Of a stretch of 64,000 nt of DNA, positions 57,076 to 64,000 are shown piece after piece. The notes beneath the pieces are model-generated. The model made no database searches. It worked only from the letters and a program-made list of their open reading frames with translations, and was not told the origin of the DNA. A program made the translations under genes and the position numbers. Positions within the stretch are counted from its first letter, which is position 1. The number at the start of each line of letters is the position of its first letter. This DNA comes from Cycloclasticus sp. (GTDB lineage: Bacteria; Pseudomonadota; Gammaproteobacteria; Methylococcales; Cycloclasticaceae): contig JBFLJU010000001.1 of NCBI GenBank assembly GCA_040743155.1, positions 1,488,001 to 1,552,000 on the forward strand. Reading direction: 5' to 3'.

Positions 57076-58203
57076 ATGACGTCATCATTAAAAACCATTC
57101 TCATTATTGATGATGAGCAGGTCAATATAACGCTACTGAACTTAGCCTTACAACATGACTACCGTCTATTAAGCGCATTAAACGCTTCAGCTGCACTTGA
57201 ACACCTAGAAAATTCGGCCGTTGACCTTATCTTGCTTGATATTATTATGCCAGAGGTGAATGGCTATGAGCTATGCACAATCATTAAAGCTAATCCACAA
57301 ACAGCAGACATCCCGATCATTTTCTCGACGGCAAAAGATGATGTCGATGATGAAGCTAAAGGACTCGAATTAGGTGCCGTTGACTACCTAACTAAACCTA
57401 TCCATAAACCCATATTACTAGCACGCGTAAAAACACATCTCAGTTTGCGTGATGCACTTCAAACGGTTATTGAGCAAAACGACTTATTAAGAAATGAAAG
57501 AGAAACTGTAGAAAATATTATTTTGCGAATGAGAACAGCTGAAAATTTTTATTCTGAAGGCATTCGACAAATCATCCTCCCACTAGAGTCAACAAATGGT
57601 GATATTTTCCTTTCCACTTTGGCCACTGATGATAAAACTCAATACATGCTAATGGGAGATTTCACAGGCCATGGTCTACCCGCCGCTGTGGGCGGACCTT
57701 TGATATCCCATATTTTCTACGAGGCAGCCGCCAATGGAGAAAGCCTAGAAAGCATTATTAAGCGCATCAACCATGCCTTATGGGAAAAACTACCTGCAGG
57801 AATATTTATGGCCTGCGCATTTATAGCTTATCAAAGAGAAACATCTGAGCTGAAAGTATATAACTTTGGCTTCCCTGAATTATTTTATTATAGAAACAAC
57901 AGGCTTTTATCACGTATCTGCTCAAAAGAAACGATGTTAGGCGTGCTTGAAATAATTCCCATCGACACAGCTAATGAGCCCATGCCCATCATCAGCGGAG
58001 ACAAAATTTATTCCTTTTCAGACGGCCTATTTGAAACCGTCTCTGAGGCCGGAGAAGCATATGGCATGAAACGACTTGAGTCTTTGCTATCATTAATTCA
58101 GGACACTAATCGCCCGCTCGAAGATGCGGTAGATGAGCTCACTGTTTATGCCGGTAAAAATGGGTTTGCTGATGATGTTTTTCTAATGGAATTGAGCTTG
58201 TAA
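57076..58203 (+). CDS. receiver-PP2C (SpoIIE/RsbU-type) phosphatase
   Basis: The 375-residue protein has an N-terminal receiver with acidic IDDE near 11, phospho-acceptor Asp55 in LILLDIIMPE and a lysine in YLTKP. A coiled linker leads to a PP2C-type serine phosphatase domain. Metal sites are seen in MLMGDFTGHGLPAAVGG and FSDGLFETV, and NFGFPELFYYR is characteristic of RsbU-like phosphatases. Such proteins act on anti-sigma antagonists, as HsbR does downstream of HptB in Pseudomonas. No anti-sigma or STAS gene lies in the window. AGGGAAATCAAC precedes the ATG. It is the third signalling gene in a row. Confidence 0.9.
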   Translation: MTSSLKTILIIDDEQVNITLLNLALQHDYRLLSALNASAALEHLENSAVDLILLDIIMPEVNGYELCTIIKANPQTADIPIIFSTAKDDVDDEAKGLELGAVDYLTKPIHKPILLARVKTHLSLRDALQTVIEQNDLLRNERETVENIILRMRTAENFYSEGIRQIILPLESTNGDIFLSTLATDDKTQYMLMGDFTGHGLPAAVGGPLISHIFYEAAANGESLESIIKRINHALWEKLPAGIFMACAFIAYQRETSELKVYNFGFPELFYYRNNRLLSRICSKETMLGVLEIIPIDTANEPMPIISGDKIYSFSDGLFETVSEAGEAYGMKRLESLLSLIQDTNRPLEDAVDELTVYAGKNGFADDVFLMELSL

Positions 58204-58409
58204 CTACAGACGGTGACTTTAATTAAGACAACAACCCATTAGGAATTAGCCAGTTATAGAGAGCAGCGTAATGGTTAATTCGAATAAAAGACATCAATTT
58301 AACTAAGGGATGGTGATCGACAACGCGATTCAAAATCACGCCCAGTTTACAATGAAACTTAATACAAACCACCCGACAACAATCAACAACGTTTTACATT
58401 TAATAGCCT

Positions 58410-59402
58410 CTACATCGAATTAACTTGATTTCGCCCGAAATTTTTCGAGGTATATAGTGCTTCGTCTACTCGCTTAATAAATGCTTTCAAGTCATCTTTA
58501 TCTAATAACTGCGTCACACCAAAACTTGCGGTAACAGAAAACTCTTTAATACCAGGCTGAGAACTTATTAACTCACGAAGTTTCTCAGCAAGTAAAACTG
58601 CTTTGCTCACGCTTGTATTTGGTAATAACACCACAAACTCATCCCCACCCCATCTAGCAGCAATATCCACTTCCCTAATGTTATTCAACACTAAGTCGCC
58701 AACTTTAGTTAAAACCAAATCACCTGACGCATGCCCGTAAGTATCGTTAACTGGCTTAAAATTATCCAGATCGAAAGCAATTAAGGATAACGGTTCATTA
58801 AAGCGCCTTGACCTTGCTTTTTCTTCTGTCATCTTTTTGTCGAAAAAATACCGACTTGATAACAATGTAAGTGCATCAGTATTTACCAACCTTTCGACCT
58901 CAAGCATCTTCTGCCTAAGCTCCTCATTTACTTGATTGAGCTCATCTGTCCGTACATCAATGAGCGCTTGTAGAGATAATTTTTCCAGTTTGTTTTTCTC
59001 TTCGAGTAATTTTTCAGTATTTATGTCACGGTGAGCGCCGATCATTCTAGCCACCGTATTGTCTTCATTCCATTCAACTACTAGCGCTTTATCTTCTACC
59101 CAAACGTAGTCATCGCTGGAGGTTCGACAACGGTACTGGATTTTATAAGCATCAGATTTATGGGTAATATAACGATCAAAGTGCTCCATTACACGAGCAT
59201 AATCATCTGGGTGTATGATATTCTCCCAAGTGAACACCGTGTTTGCAAAAGAATTCAGGTCATAGCCAAGCATCAAGTACCAAGCAGGGTTTCGATAAAC
59301 ATAGCCGCTATTAGCGTCCCAATCCCATATGCCATCACTGACAATCTCTAAAACAGCAGACTGAGATTCTTTCGTTAATTTTGGTAGCAAAGGTTCTTTC
59401 AT
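58410..59402 (-). CDS. PAS-GGDEF diguanylate cyclase
   Basis: The 330-residue protein has an N-terminal PAS domain with PAC (SDGIWDWDANSGYVYRNPAW, MLGYDLNSFA, IHPDDYARVMEHF), a coiled linker and a GGDEF domain. The active site RWGGDEFVVLL is intact. An inhibitory I-site, RxxD (REVD), lies five residues before it. It should make c-di-GMP and be product-inhibited. No membrane segment is present. The gene points away from the riboswitch and faces the receiver-PP2C gene, 206 bases beyond the latter's stop. Confidence 0.92.
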   Translation of the reverse strand: MKEPLLPKLTKESQSAVLEIVSDGIWDWDANSGYVYRNPAWYLMLGYDLNSFANTVFTWENIIHPDDYARVMEHFDRYITHKSDAYKIQYRCRTSSDDYVWVEDKALVVEWNEDNTVARMIGAHRDINTEKLLEEKNKLEKLSLQALIDVRTDELNQVNEELRQKMLEVERLVNTDALTLLSSRYFFDKKMTEEKARSRRFNEPLSLIAFDLDNFKPVNDTYGHASGDLVLTKVGDLVLNNIREVDIAARWGGDEFVVLLPNTSVSKAVLLAEKLRELISSQPGIKEFSVTASFGVTQLLDKDDLKAFIKRVDEALYTSKNFGRNQVNSM

Positions 59403-59897
59403 ATAAGCCTCTTATATAGAGCCTACATTGATAATAGCCTGTTTTTGTATATATGCTCGCCGATATTCAAGATATGGATCAAGAAATGACTCTGAGCACA
59501 TAAATAAAACAAGGCCCAAACAGGACTGACGTTCAAAAGCTCATAAAAGTACCCACTCATCAATATTTGCTTAAATAAATGATAGCAAGGGGCTGCAGAT
59601 AAAAGAGTTCGTTCCCCTACTCCCGCGACCATTTGGGTATCTTGGAAAGACTTAAAATATCAGGTCATCTCTTTTCCATGCCACCTAGTCCCTTTCATTG
59701 AACATTGAAAATTAAACAAGAGTTCTGACCTAATTCAAAAACCACACTTGCCAAGCTTACCATTTCGCCTCATTACCAATGAATTGAGACATAGTTCACA
59801 AATAATTAAGCCTCCTCGCCTAAACTTTATTTCATTAGTCATTACCAACGGATCGCAACACAACACTGTTATGTTTTTCACCACTCAAAATATTAGC

Positions 59898-59925
59898 TTG
59901 AAATATCAAAAACTTATGTTAGTAT
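59898..59925 (+). promoter_or_regulatory. candidate sigma-70 promoter for the riboswitch leader
   Basis: TTGAAA at 59898 and TAGTAT at 59920 are separated by 16 bases. It lies about 235 bases upstream of the aptamer, in the gene-poor gap of about 900 bases between the GGDEF gene and the M11 gene. It is only a sequence match. Confidence 0.35.
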
Positions 59926-60045
59926 GTGCGCCAGCTACCTTGGCGGTCATAACAATAATTTCAAAGTTGTACGCCAGATTAGTTAGTTTCAGTACCAAAA
60001 TAAGTCGAACAATAAATAATAATTCAAAGAATAAAGGGGCCGAAC

Positions 60046-60168
60046 ATGCAAGTAAATAATTACCTGCTAACTGCTGCGCGCGCGCAGTATTTTTTTAACC
60101 ACAACCTTGGAGGCTGTGCCTACTCGCACACCCGTCGATTAAAAATTAGAAAGATCTCATCCCGATAA
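60046..60168 (+). CDS. possible 40-residue leader peptide overlapping the riboswitch start
   Basis: An ATG preceded by AAGGGGC (six-base spacing) opens a 40-codon frame that ends at TAA 60166-60168, inside the 5' strand of the GEMM aptamer. The product would contain TAARAQYFFNHNLGG and a basic C-terminus. A terminator-like hairpin lies within it. I know no homologue. It may be a leader peptide that couples translation to the riboswitch, or chance. Confidence 0.3.
   Translation: MQVNNYLLTAARAQYFFNHNLGGCAYSHTRRLKIRKISSR
60073..60097 (+). terminator. terminator-like hairpin upstream of the riboswitch
   Basis: CTGCGCG / CGCGCAG is a GC-only palindromic stem followed by TA and seven T. It lies about 60 bases before the aptamer. 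It may end a short upstream transcript or act as an attenuator within the leader. If it terminates fully, the aptamer must have a closer promoter. Confidence 0.5.
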
Positions 60169-60243
60169 TAGCAAACCCCGAGTAATCGAGGGACGCAAAG
60201 CCACGGACCCGCCTACAGCGGGCTGCCAGACTGCCGAAGGAGA
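60160..60243 (+). ncRNA. GEMM-I cyclic-dinucleotide riboswitch (A20-type)
   Basis: The aptamer core is present: GCAAACC at 60171, a P2 stem capped by a GUAA (GNRA) tetraloop, the invariant GGGACGCAAAGCC at 60190, a P3 stem CCCGC / GCGGG, and the 3' strand CTGCCGAAGG. Canonical c-di-GMP-I aptamers have G at position 20, two bases before the GCAAA cytosine. Here that base is A (60170) in the context AATA, as in the cGAMP-binding Geobacter aptamer GM0970. It lies 55 bases upstream of the M11 metalloprotease start. GAAAGATC at 60149 can pair with GATCTTTC at 60269, a candidate expression platform near the ribosome site. Confidence 0.85.
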
Positions 60244-60298
60244 GAAAACGACCTTCCATTAGCATGGGGATCTTTCATCAACCGAGATGAGGATATCT

Positions 60299-62710
60299 AT
60301 GCAACATATCAATTTTACACACGCTAAATTCAACAACCGTTTTTGTTTCGCCACTGAATCAAGAACTTCAGCCCAAACACAGCTAGGACAAGCGTCCAAA
60401 CGCCGCGTTAACGGCATCCTTTTTACCTTGCTTATTTTCATGCTTGGGCTTGCGTCAATGTCCAGCCCAGCACTGGCCAACAACGATAACGCACTTACTC
60501 AGGCCGAAGCACTGACCCATTCATTGGTCGGACTCAATAAGGCCTATCAACACGCGGCAGCCAATGCCCAAGCCAATGCGCTAGACGAACTACTCAGCGT
60601 CGCCGCCGAACGCCACGCTCTGCTCTCCAGCCTGATTGAGGAAGATCCCGGCGCCGTACTGCGGGTCGCTATACCCGCTCAGGTTCGTGCCGGTATGCCT
60701 GATGAAGTTTCCAGCTTTATCGAGCAACGGCTAGAACTCGAAGGCGAACTAGAAGTTTTATATGAGGACTACACAGACGGCAGCCATCGCCTGCGTCACT
60801 CCCTCAAGGCTGACGATGAACTTATCTCGCTATATTTCAAAACCAATCCAGCTGGTCTACTCAGCGGTAATTCGGTGATTGCGCACGGAATCTATCTCGC
60901 AGGTGCTGATGGCACAGACGGCTCTATAGCACTGGAATCTAGCGAAAATATTTTAATGCTAGCCGCCGGCGGCGGATCCGATGGAGGCAGTAACGGCGGC
61001 ACACCGGCACCGACGCCCAATACCCTCGGCGAACAGCACACTGTCGTTTTACTGGTTAATTTCCAGGACGACCCCAACAACATGCCGTGGACAGTGGACG
61101 AAGTACGTGACCTAGTGTTCGGCACTGTCAACGATTTCTACATCGAAAACTCCTACCAGCAAACCTCGCTCACTGGTGATGTCCATAACTGGGTTACGCT
61201 TCCCGTGGGGAGCAACACCTGTAGCACCACGACGATACAAAACGAGGCCGATACAGCAGCTAGCAACCAAGGTATAGACATTTCTGCTTATAATCGCATC
61301 GTCTACATTTATCCCCGCTACAACTGTTTTTATGCCGGCAAAGCCACCGTGGGCGGCACCCCATCACGCGCCTTCATCGCGGGATATTTAAACTTGAAAA
61401 TCATTGGCCACGAGCTAGGACACAACTTTGGCCTGATGCATTCTCACGGCATGAACTGCACCGGAACTGTGGTCGGCTCTGGATGCCCATGGCTCGATTA
61501 TGGCGACAGCTTAGACATCATGGGTAGCGTGGCTCTGCATATCAACAGCTTCCAAAAACAACTACTGGGTTGGTTGGATTACGACGTATCACCACCGATC
61601 ACAACAATTAATACAGGCGGTAGCTACCAGATCGCACCTTATACAACAGGCGGTAATGCCCCGCTTGCTCTACGGATTGCACGCGACCCCGATCCAACGA
61701 CTGGTCAGCAACGTTGGTTCTATCTTGAATACAGGCAAGCACTCGGCTTCGACAGCCCTATCGGAAGTTCATCCCAGCTTGATCAGGGTAATATACTGAA
61801 CGGCGTGGTATTCCACTTAGGCACAGAAGGTGACAGATCTAGCAGCTTCCTGCTGGATATGACCCCCGACAGCAACCCAACGGGTTCATTTGAAGATCTT
61901 TATGACCCAGCACTAACCATTGGGCAGAGCTACACCGACCCGGTAACGGGTGTTACGATAAAGACCGATTGGTCGGATGGCAGCGGCGCCACGGTGCTCG
62001 TAAACTTTGACTCAGAAAGTTGCCTACGCGCTAACCCAAGCATTGCACTATCGCCAGCCGAAGGCCCCTGGGTTGAACCAGGAATGCCCGTTACTTATAC
62101 CGTGACGGTTACCAACAACGATGGAGGTTCCTGCGCCGACGCCAGCTTCGATAGCACGGCCAGCGTACCAACCGGCTGGACAGCAAACTTTGCCGATTCC
62201 ACCTTAATTCTCGCACCTGGCGCTAGCGTTACAAGCAACCTGACTGTTACTTCATCAAACAGCGCAGCCGATGGCTTCTACAACGTTGACATCAGTACCA
62301 GCAATAGCGCCGCTAACTATAGCGATTCGGCCATTGCCACCTACGTAGTCAGTGCAGACACCGGTGGCACACCGGCCAATAACGCACCGGTGGCAGTCAA
62401 CGACAGCGCCACCCTGCTACAGGTAGAACCCGTGGTGATTAACGTGCTCAACAACGACTGGGACCCAGACAATGACAGCATCTGGATTGAAACTTTATCT
62501 CAGGGCACTAAAGGCACAGTCGCTATTAATAACGACGGCAGCCTGACCTATATTCCCGGCCGGCGCTTCAAGAACAACGACAGCTTCACGTATGCCATTA
62601 GTGACGGTATCGCAATAACAACCGCAACCGTCACCATTGCATTACAGAAGTCTTCCGATGGCGGGGGCGGCAAAGGCGGTGGTAAAGGCGGCGGCAAAGG
62701 CGGTAAGTAG
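60299..62710 (+). CDS. secreted M11 (gametolysin-like) zinc metalloprotease with NEW3 and cadherin-like domains
   Basis: The 803-residue precursor has a long N-terminal region of about 36 residues before the hydrophobic core of its signal peptide (GILFTLLIFMLGLASM) and a cleavage site after SPALA. The catalytic domain has the zinc motif H371-E-L-G-H375-NFGLM-H381 and a later DIMG met-turn, as in M11 gametolysins. A NEW3-like domain (about 580-685) and a cadherin/VCBS-like domain (about 695-790, NDWDPDNDS) follow. The tail is GGGK repeats. ATG 60299 is chosen over 60287 because GAGGA lies five bases upstream. The gene is visibly GC-richer than its neighbours and is controlled by the riboswitch. 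Confidence 0.88.
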   Translation: MQHINFTHAKFNNRFCFATESRTSAQTQLGQASKRRVNGILFTLLIFMLGLASMSSPALANNDNALTQAEALTHSLVGLNKAYQHAAANAQANALDELLSVAAERHALLSSLIEEDPGAVLRVAIPAQVRAGMPDEVSSFIEQRLELEGELEVLYEDYTDGSHRLRHSLKADDELISLYFKTNPAGLLSGNSVIAHGIYLAGADGTDGSIALESSENILMLAAGGGSDGGSNGGTPAPTPNTLGEQHTVVLLVNFQDDPNNMPWTVDEVRDLVFGTVNDFYIENSYQQTSLTGDVHNWVTLPVGSNTCSTTTIQNEADTAASNQGIDISAYNRIVYIYPRYNCFYAGKATVGGTPSRAFIAGYLNLKIIGHELGHNFGLMHSHGMNCTGTVVGSGCPWLDYGDSLDIMGSVALHINSFQKQLLGWLDYDVSPPITTINTGGSYQIAPYTTGGNAPLALRIARDPDPTTGQQRWFYLEYRQALGFDSPIGSSSQLDQGNILNGVVFHLGTEGDRSSSFLLDMTPDSNPTGSFEDLYDPALTIGQSYTDPVTGVTIKTDWSDGSGATVLVNFDSESCLRANPSIALSPAEGPWVEPGMPVTYTVTVTNNDGGSCADASFDSTASVPTGWTANFADSTLILAPGASVTSNLTVTSSNSAADGFYNVDISTSNSAANYSDSAIATYVVSADTGGTPANNAPVAVNDSATLLQVEPVVINVLNNDWDPDNDSIWIETLSQGTKGTVAINNDGSLTYIPGRRFKNNDSFTYAISDGIAITTATVTIALQKSSDGGGGKGGGKGGGKGGK

Positions 62711-62734
62711 TCTCTCAAAGACCATACCAATCAC

Positions 62735-62767
62735 AGGCCCTACTCATTCCCAGTAGGGCCTTTTTTT
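62735..62767 (+). terminator. intrinsic terminator after the metalloprotease gene
   Basis: AGGCCCTACT / AGTAGGGCCT form a ten-base-pair stem with a seven-base loop, followed by a run of T. It lies 24 bases after the stop. Confidence 0.9.
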
Positions 62768-62867
62768 ATTAAGGCCCTTTAGAAGGATCAAGCACCATGA
62801 TTCTGTAGAGTAAATTAGAAACTTTTCTTTACTGTAAAACTGCGTCGACAGGCAACCAGCAATGACC

Positions 62868-63230
62868 TTACTTTTCAGTTAGGTAGAAAACCAGAACCCG
62901 ACTCGCTGTCTCCTTGTTTGGATTGCCAACACCCATCACGGTTCCAGGTGTAACATGAAATACCTCGCCGGTCTTTAACGTGCGCACGGTTTGCCCAACG
63001 TGTAACGTAACACTGCCTTCGAGCACGTAGATAATCTCGTGGCCGTCATGGTCGTGGACACCTGCATCCTCGTCAGGTGGTAATTCGATGCGTTGAATAA
63101 AGAATTTATAAGGATCGAGCAAACCGCGGAGCAACCCTTCAGTTTGACCATTATCAGCATGGGCTATTGGGACTGAAATCAATTGCATAACCACCAACAA
63201 GGCAACGGCAAATTCGCTCATTATCTTCAT
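62868..63230 (-). CDS. exported single-domain cupin protein
   Basis: The 120-residue precursor has a signal peptide (VALLVVMQLISVPIAHA) and a Cupin_2 barrel. The first metal-binding cupin motif is VHDHDGHE, followed by YVLEGSVTLHVG; the second (FHVTPGTVMGVGNP) lacks the usual histidine. It would sit in the periplasm or outside the cell. Cupins of this type are often sensor or binding domains; no substrate can be assigned. It points toward the metalloprotease gene and has no obvious partner in the window. Confidence 0.75.
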   Translation of the reverse strand: MKIMSEFAVALLVVMQLISVPIAHADNGQTEGLLRGLLDPYKFFIQRIELPPDEDAGVHDHDGHEIIYVLEGSVTLHVGQTVRTLKTGEVFHVTPGTVMGVGNPNKETASRVLVFYLTEK

Positions 63231-63332
63231 AAAAACCTCTTTCTCAAAAGGACGGGGCGGGGTAATTCTGATGTTCCATCATAATACTATTGCTTCCTTA
63301 GACCAACAGAGCCAACCTGCTAAAAAAAGAAA

Positions 63333-63360
63333 GGAACGATGGGGAAAGACCCATCGCTCC
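63333..63360 (-). terminator. terminator of the surface protein gene
   Basis: On the minus strand GGAGCGATGGG pairs with CCCATCGTTCC and is followed by CTTTCTTTTTTT. It lies 63 bases after the stop of the partial gene at 63424. Confidence 0.7.
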
Positions 63361-63423
63361 AAGTTATTGCCTTGTGTCTTTCAGCTTATGCCGTAAGGCA
63401 CAAGGCGGGGTTGCCAATACTAA

Positions 63424-64000
63424 CTAATCTTGGCAAATTTCATCTGCAGGACAAAGCGGACAAGTCGCAGTGTCCGAAATAATGTCCATGCCCTCACCAC
63501 CGTTGGTGTTATCGTTGTCACCAAGTATGTCGTTGGAAAGCGCGCCCGTACCTTGAAGATACGCCGTATCTAAGAAGGCAGCACTACTTGCCACGTACTT
63601 GTCAGTCGTCGACAAACAAACACCTGCTTCCTCGTGGGGCAGACCATTACTTCTGCAATCCGCATCAACGTCGCAAGCCTCACCAACATCATCCGTTCCC
63701 TGACAAGTTGTAATAGTCCCTGTCGTGGGAGCCGAAGGCATATAAGCGGCTCTAAACGTTTTAATGTCACCAGGTAACAGTGTATCGCCTGAAGTGATAC
63801 AAAAGTCCGTAGGACCCGAGCAGATTTGATCATCCGTCACCTTGACTGATTGCAACAATTCATTGCCATCATTTTCGATGGTAAATTCAACAATAGTCTC
63901 GACGACCAATGGACCCGAACCGGATTCAGCCATTAGACGCGTTTCAACGCAGTCTTTGGTGATTATCAAGCTACCCGCTGGGGCCAACCCGCAGGTATCA
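63424..64000 (-). CDS. partial surface protein with DUF11-like and Cys-rich segments
   Basis: The frame is open to the end of the window; only the C-terminal 191 residues are visible. A stretch with GSLIITKDCVETRLM, VVETIVEFTIENDGNELLQS and LLPGDIKTFRAAYMP resembles DUF11-type beta-sandwich repeats of secreted and cell-surface proteins. GEACDVDADCRSNGL resembles short Cys-rich repeats found in some secreted bacterial proteins. The C-terminus holds DNDNTNGGEGMDI and ends CPLCPADEICQD. No sorting signal is evident. A function cannot be given. Composition is GC-rich, like the metalloprotease gene. Confidence 0.6.
   Translation of the reverse strand, partial: DTCGLAPAGSLIITKDCVETRLMAESGSGPLVVETIVEFTIENDGNELLQSVKVTDDQICSGPTDFCITSGDTLLPGDIKTFRAAYMPSAPTTGTITTCQGTDDVGEACDVDADCRSNGLPHEEAGVCLSTTDKYVASSAAFLDTAYLQGTGALSNDILGDNDNTNGGEGMDIISDTATCPLCPADEICQD

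Noticed and set aside
59423-59632. Reverse open frame of 69 codons upstream of the GGDEF gene
   Set aside because: It sits in the promoter region of the GGDEF gene, has no ribosome site and no recognisable motif.
59748-60059. Open frame of 103 codons in the gap before the riboswitch
   Set aside because: No ribosome site, no family resemblance and an unusual amino-acid mix; it lies across the candidate promoter and looks like chance.
62660-62707. Short GGCGGC/AAA repeats that resemble a small tandem array
   Set aside because: They encode the Gly-Lys tail of the metalloprotease; there is no spacer structure, so this is not CRISPR.

Overview
The window looks like a chromosomal stretch of an aerobic marine-type gammaproteobacterium of roughly 40-45% GC. 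The conserved block dnaK-dnaJ-dapB-carAB-greA-rlmE-ftsH-folP-glmM-tpiA-secG-tRNA-Leu, the divergent bamE/fur pair and the ratA/rnfH - smpB - ssrA neighbourhood are classical gammaproteobacterial synteny. An HrcA/CIRCE heat-shock control, an NAD-linked formate dehydrogenase and an NtaA/DszA-type flavin monooxygenase would fit a Thiotrichales-like lineage (Cycloclasticus or Methylophaga relatives). That last step is an inference from gene content only.

Bases 1-38700 are core genome: the 3' end of pckA; a two-subunit molybdenum formate dehydrogenase with mobA and fdhD; mdh; a DUF2818 gene and tRNA-Leu where other genomes carry the nuo operon; then a long minus-strand housekeeping series (secG, tpiA, glmM, folP, ftsH, rlmE, greA, carB, carA, an extra FAD oxidoreductase, dapB, dnaJ, dnaK, grpE, hrcA). 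These are followed by nadK, recN, fur, bamE, two PaaI-like thioesterases, an LLM-class monooxygenase, leuA, rnfH, ratA, an SLC6-type transporter, smpB, a membrane protein and the tmRNA gene.

Bases 39025-48321 are a compact integrative element inserted at the 3' end of ssrA. It has a tyrosine integrase, an AlpA-like regulator, a gpA-type HUH replication initiator, two unknown small proteins and no visible virion genes. Its one large cargo gene, clearly more GC-rich than the rest, encodes a 1435-residue protein with an N-terminal STAND/NACHT-like NTPase and a C-terminal PD-(D/E)XK-like nuclease. This looks like an anti-phage defence protein. The element ends carry paired GGGGGCAAC repeats with identical spacing, which are probable integrase arm sites. 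Right of the element follow a second defence-like cluster (DUF4041/T5orf172 protein, putative abortive-infection membrane protein, truncated DNA methyltransferase) and repeat debris.

Bases 51800-62800 form a signalling module: a FIST-domain sensor translationally coupled to a histidine kinase (the arrangement of NosP/NahK nitric-oxide sensors); a divergent 914-residue regulator with receiver, HPt and EAL domains; a receiver-PP2C phosphatase; and a PAS-GGDEF cyclase. Beyond these lies a GEMM-I cyclic-dinucleotide riboswitch directly upstream of a secreted M11-type metalloprotease gene. The riboswitch carries A instead of G at the ligand-discriminating position, the signature of 3',3'-cGAMP or dual-specificity aptamers. 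Sensor, phosphorelay, c-di-GMP turnover enzymes and a cyclic-dinucleotide-controlled output therefore lie within about 11 kb. The window ends with an exported cupin and a partial surface protein.
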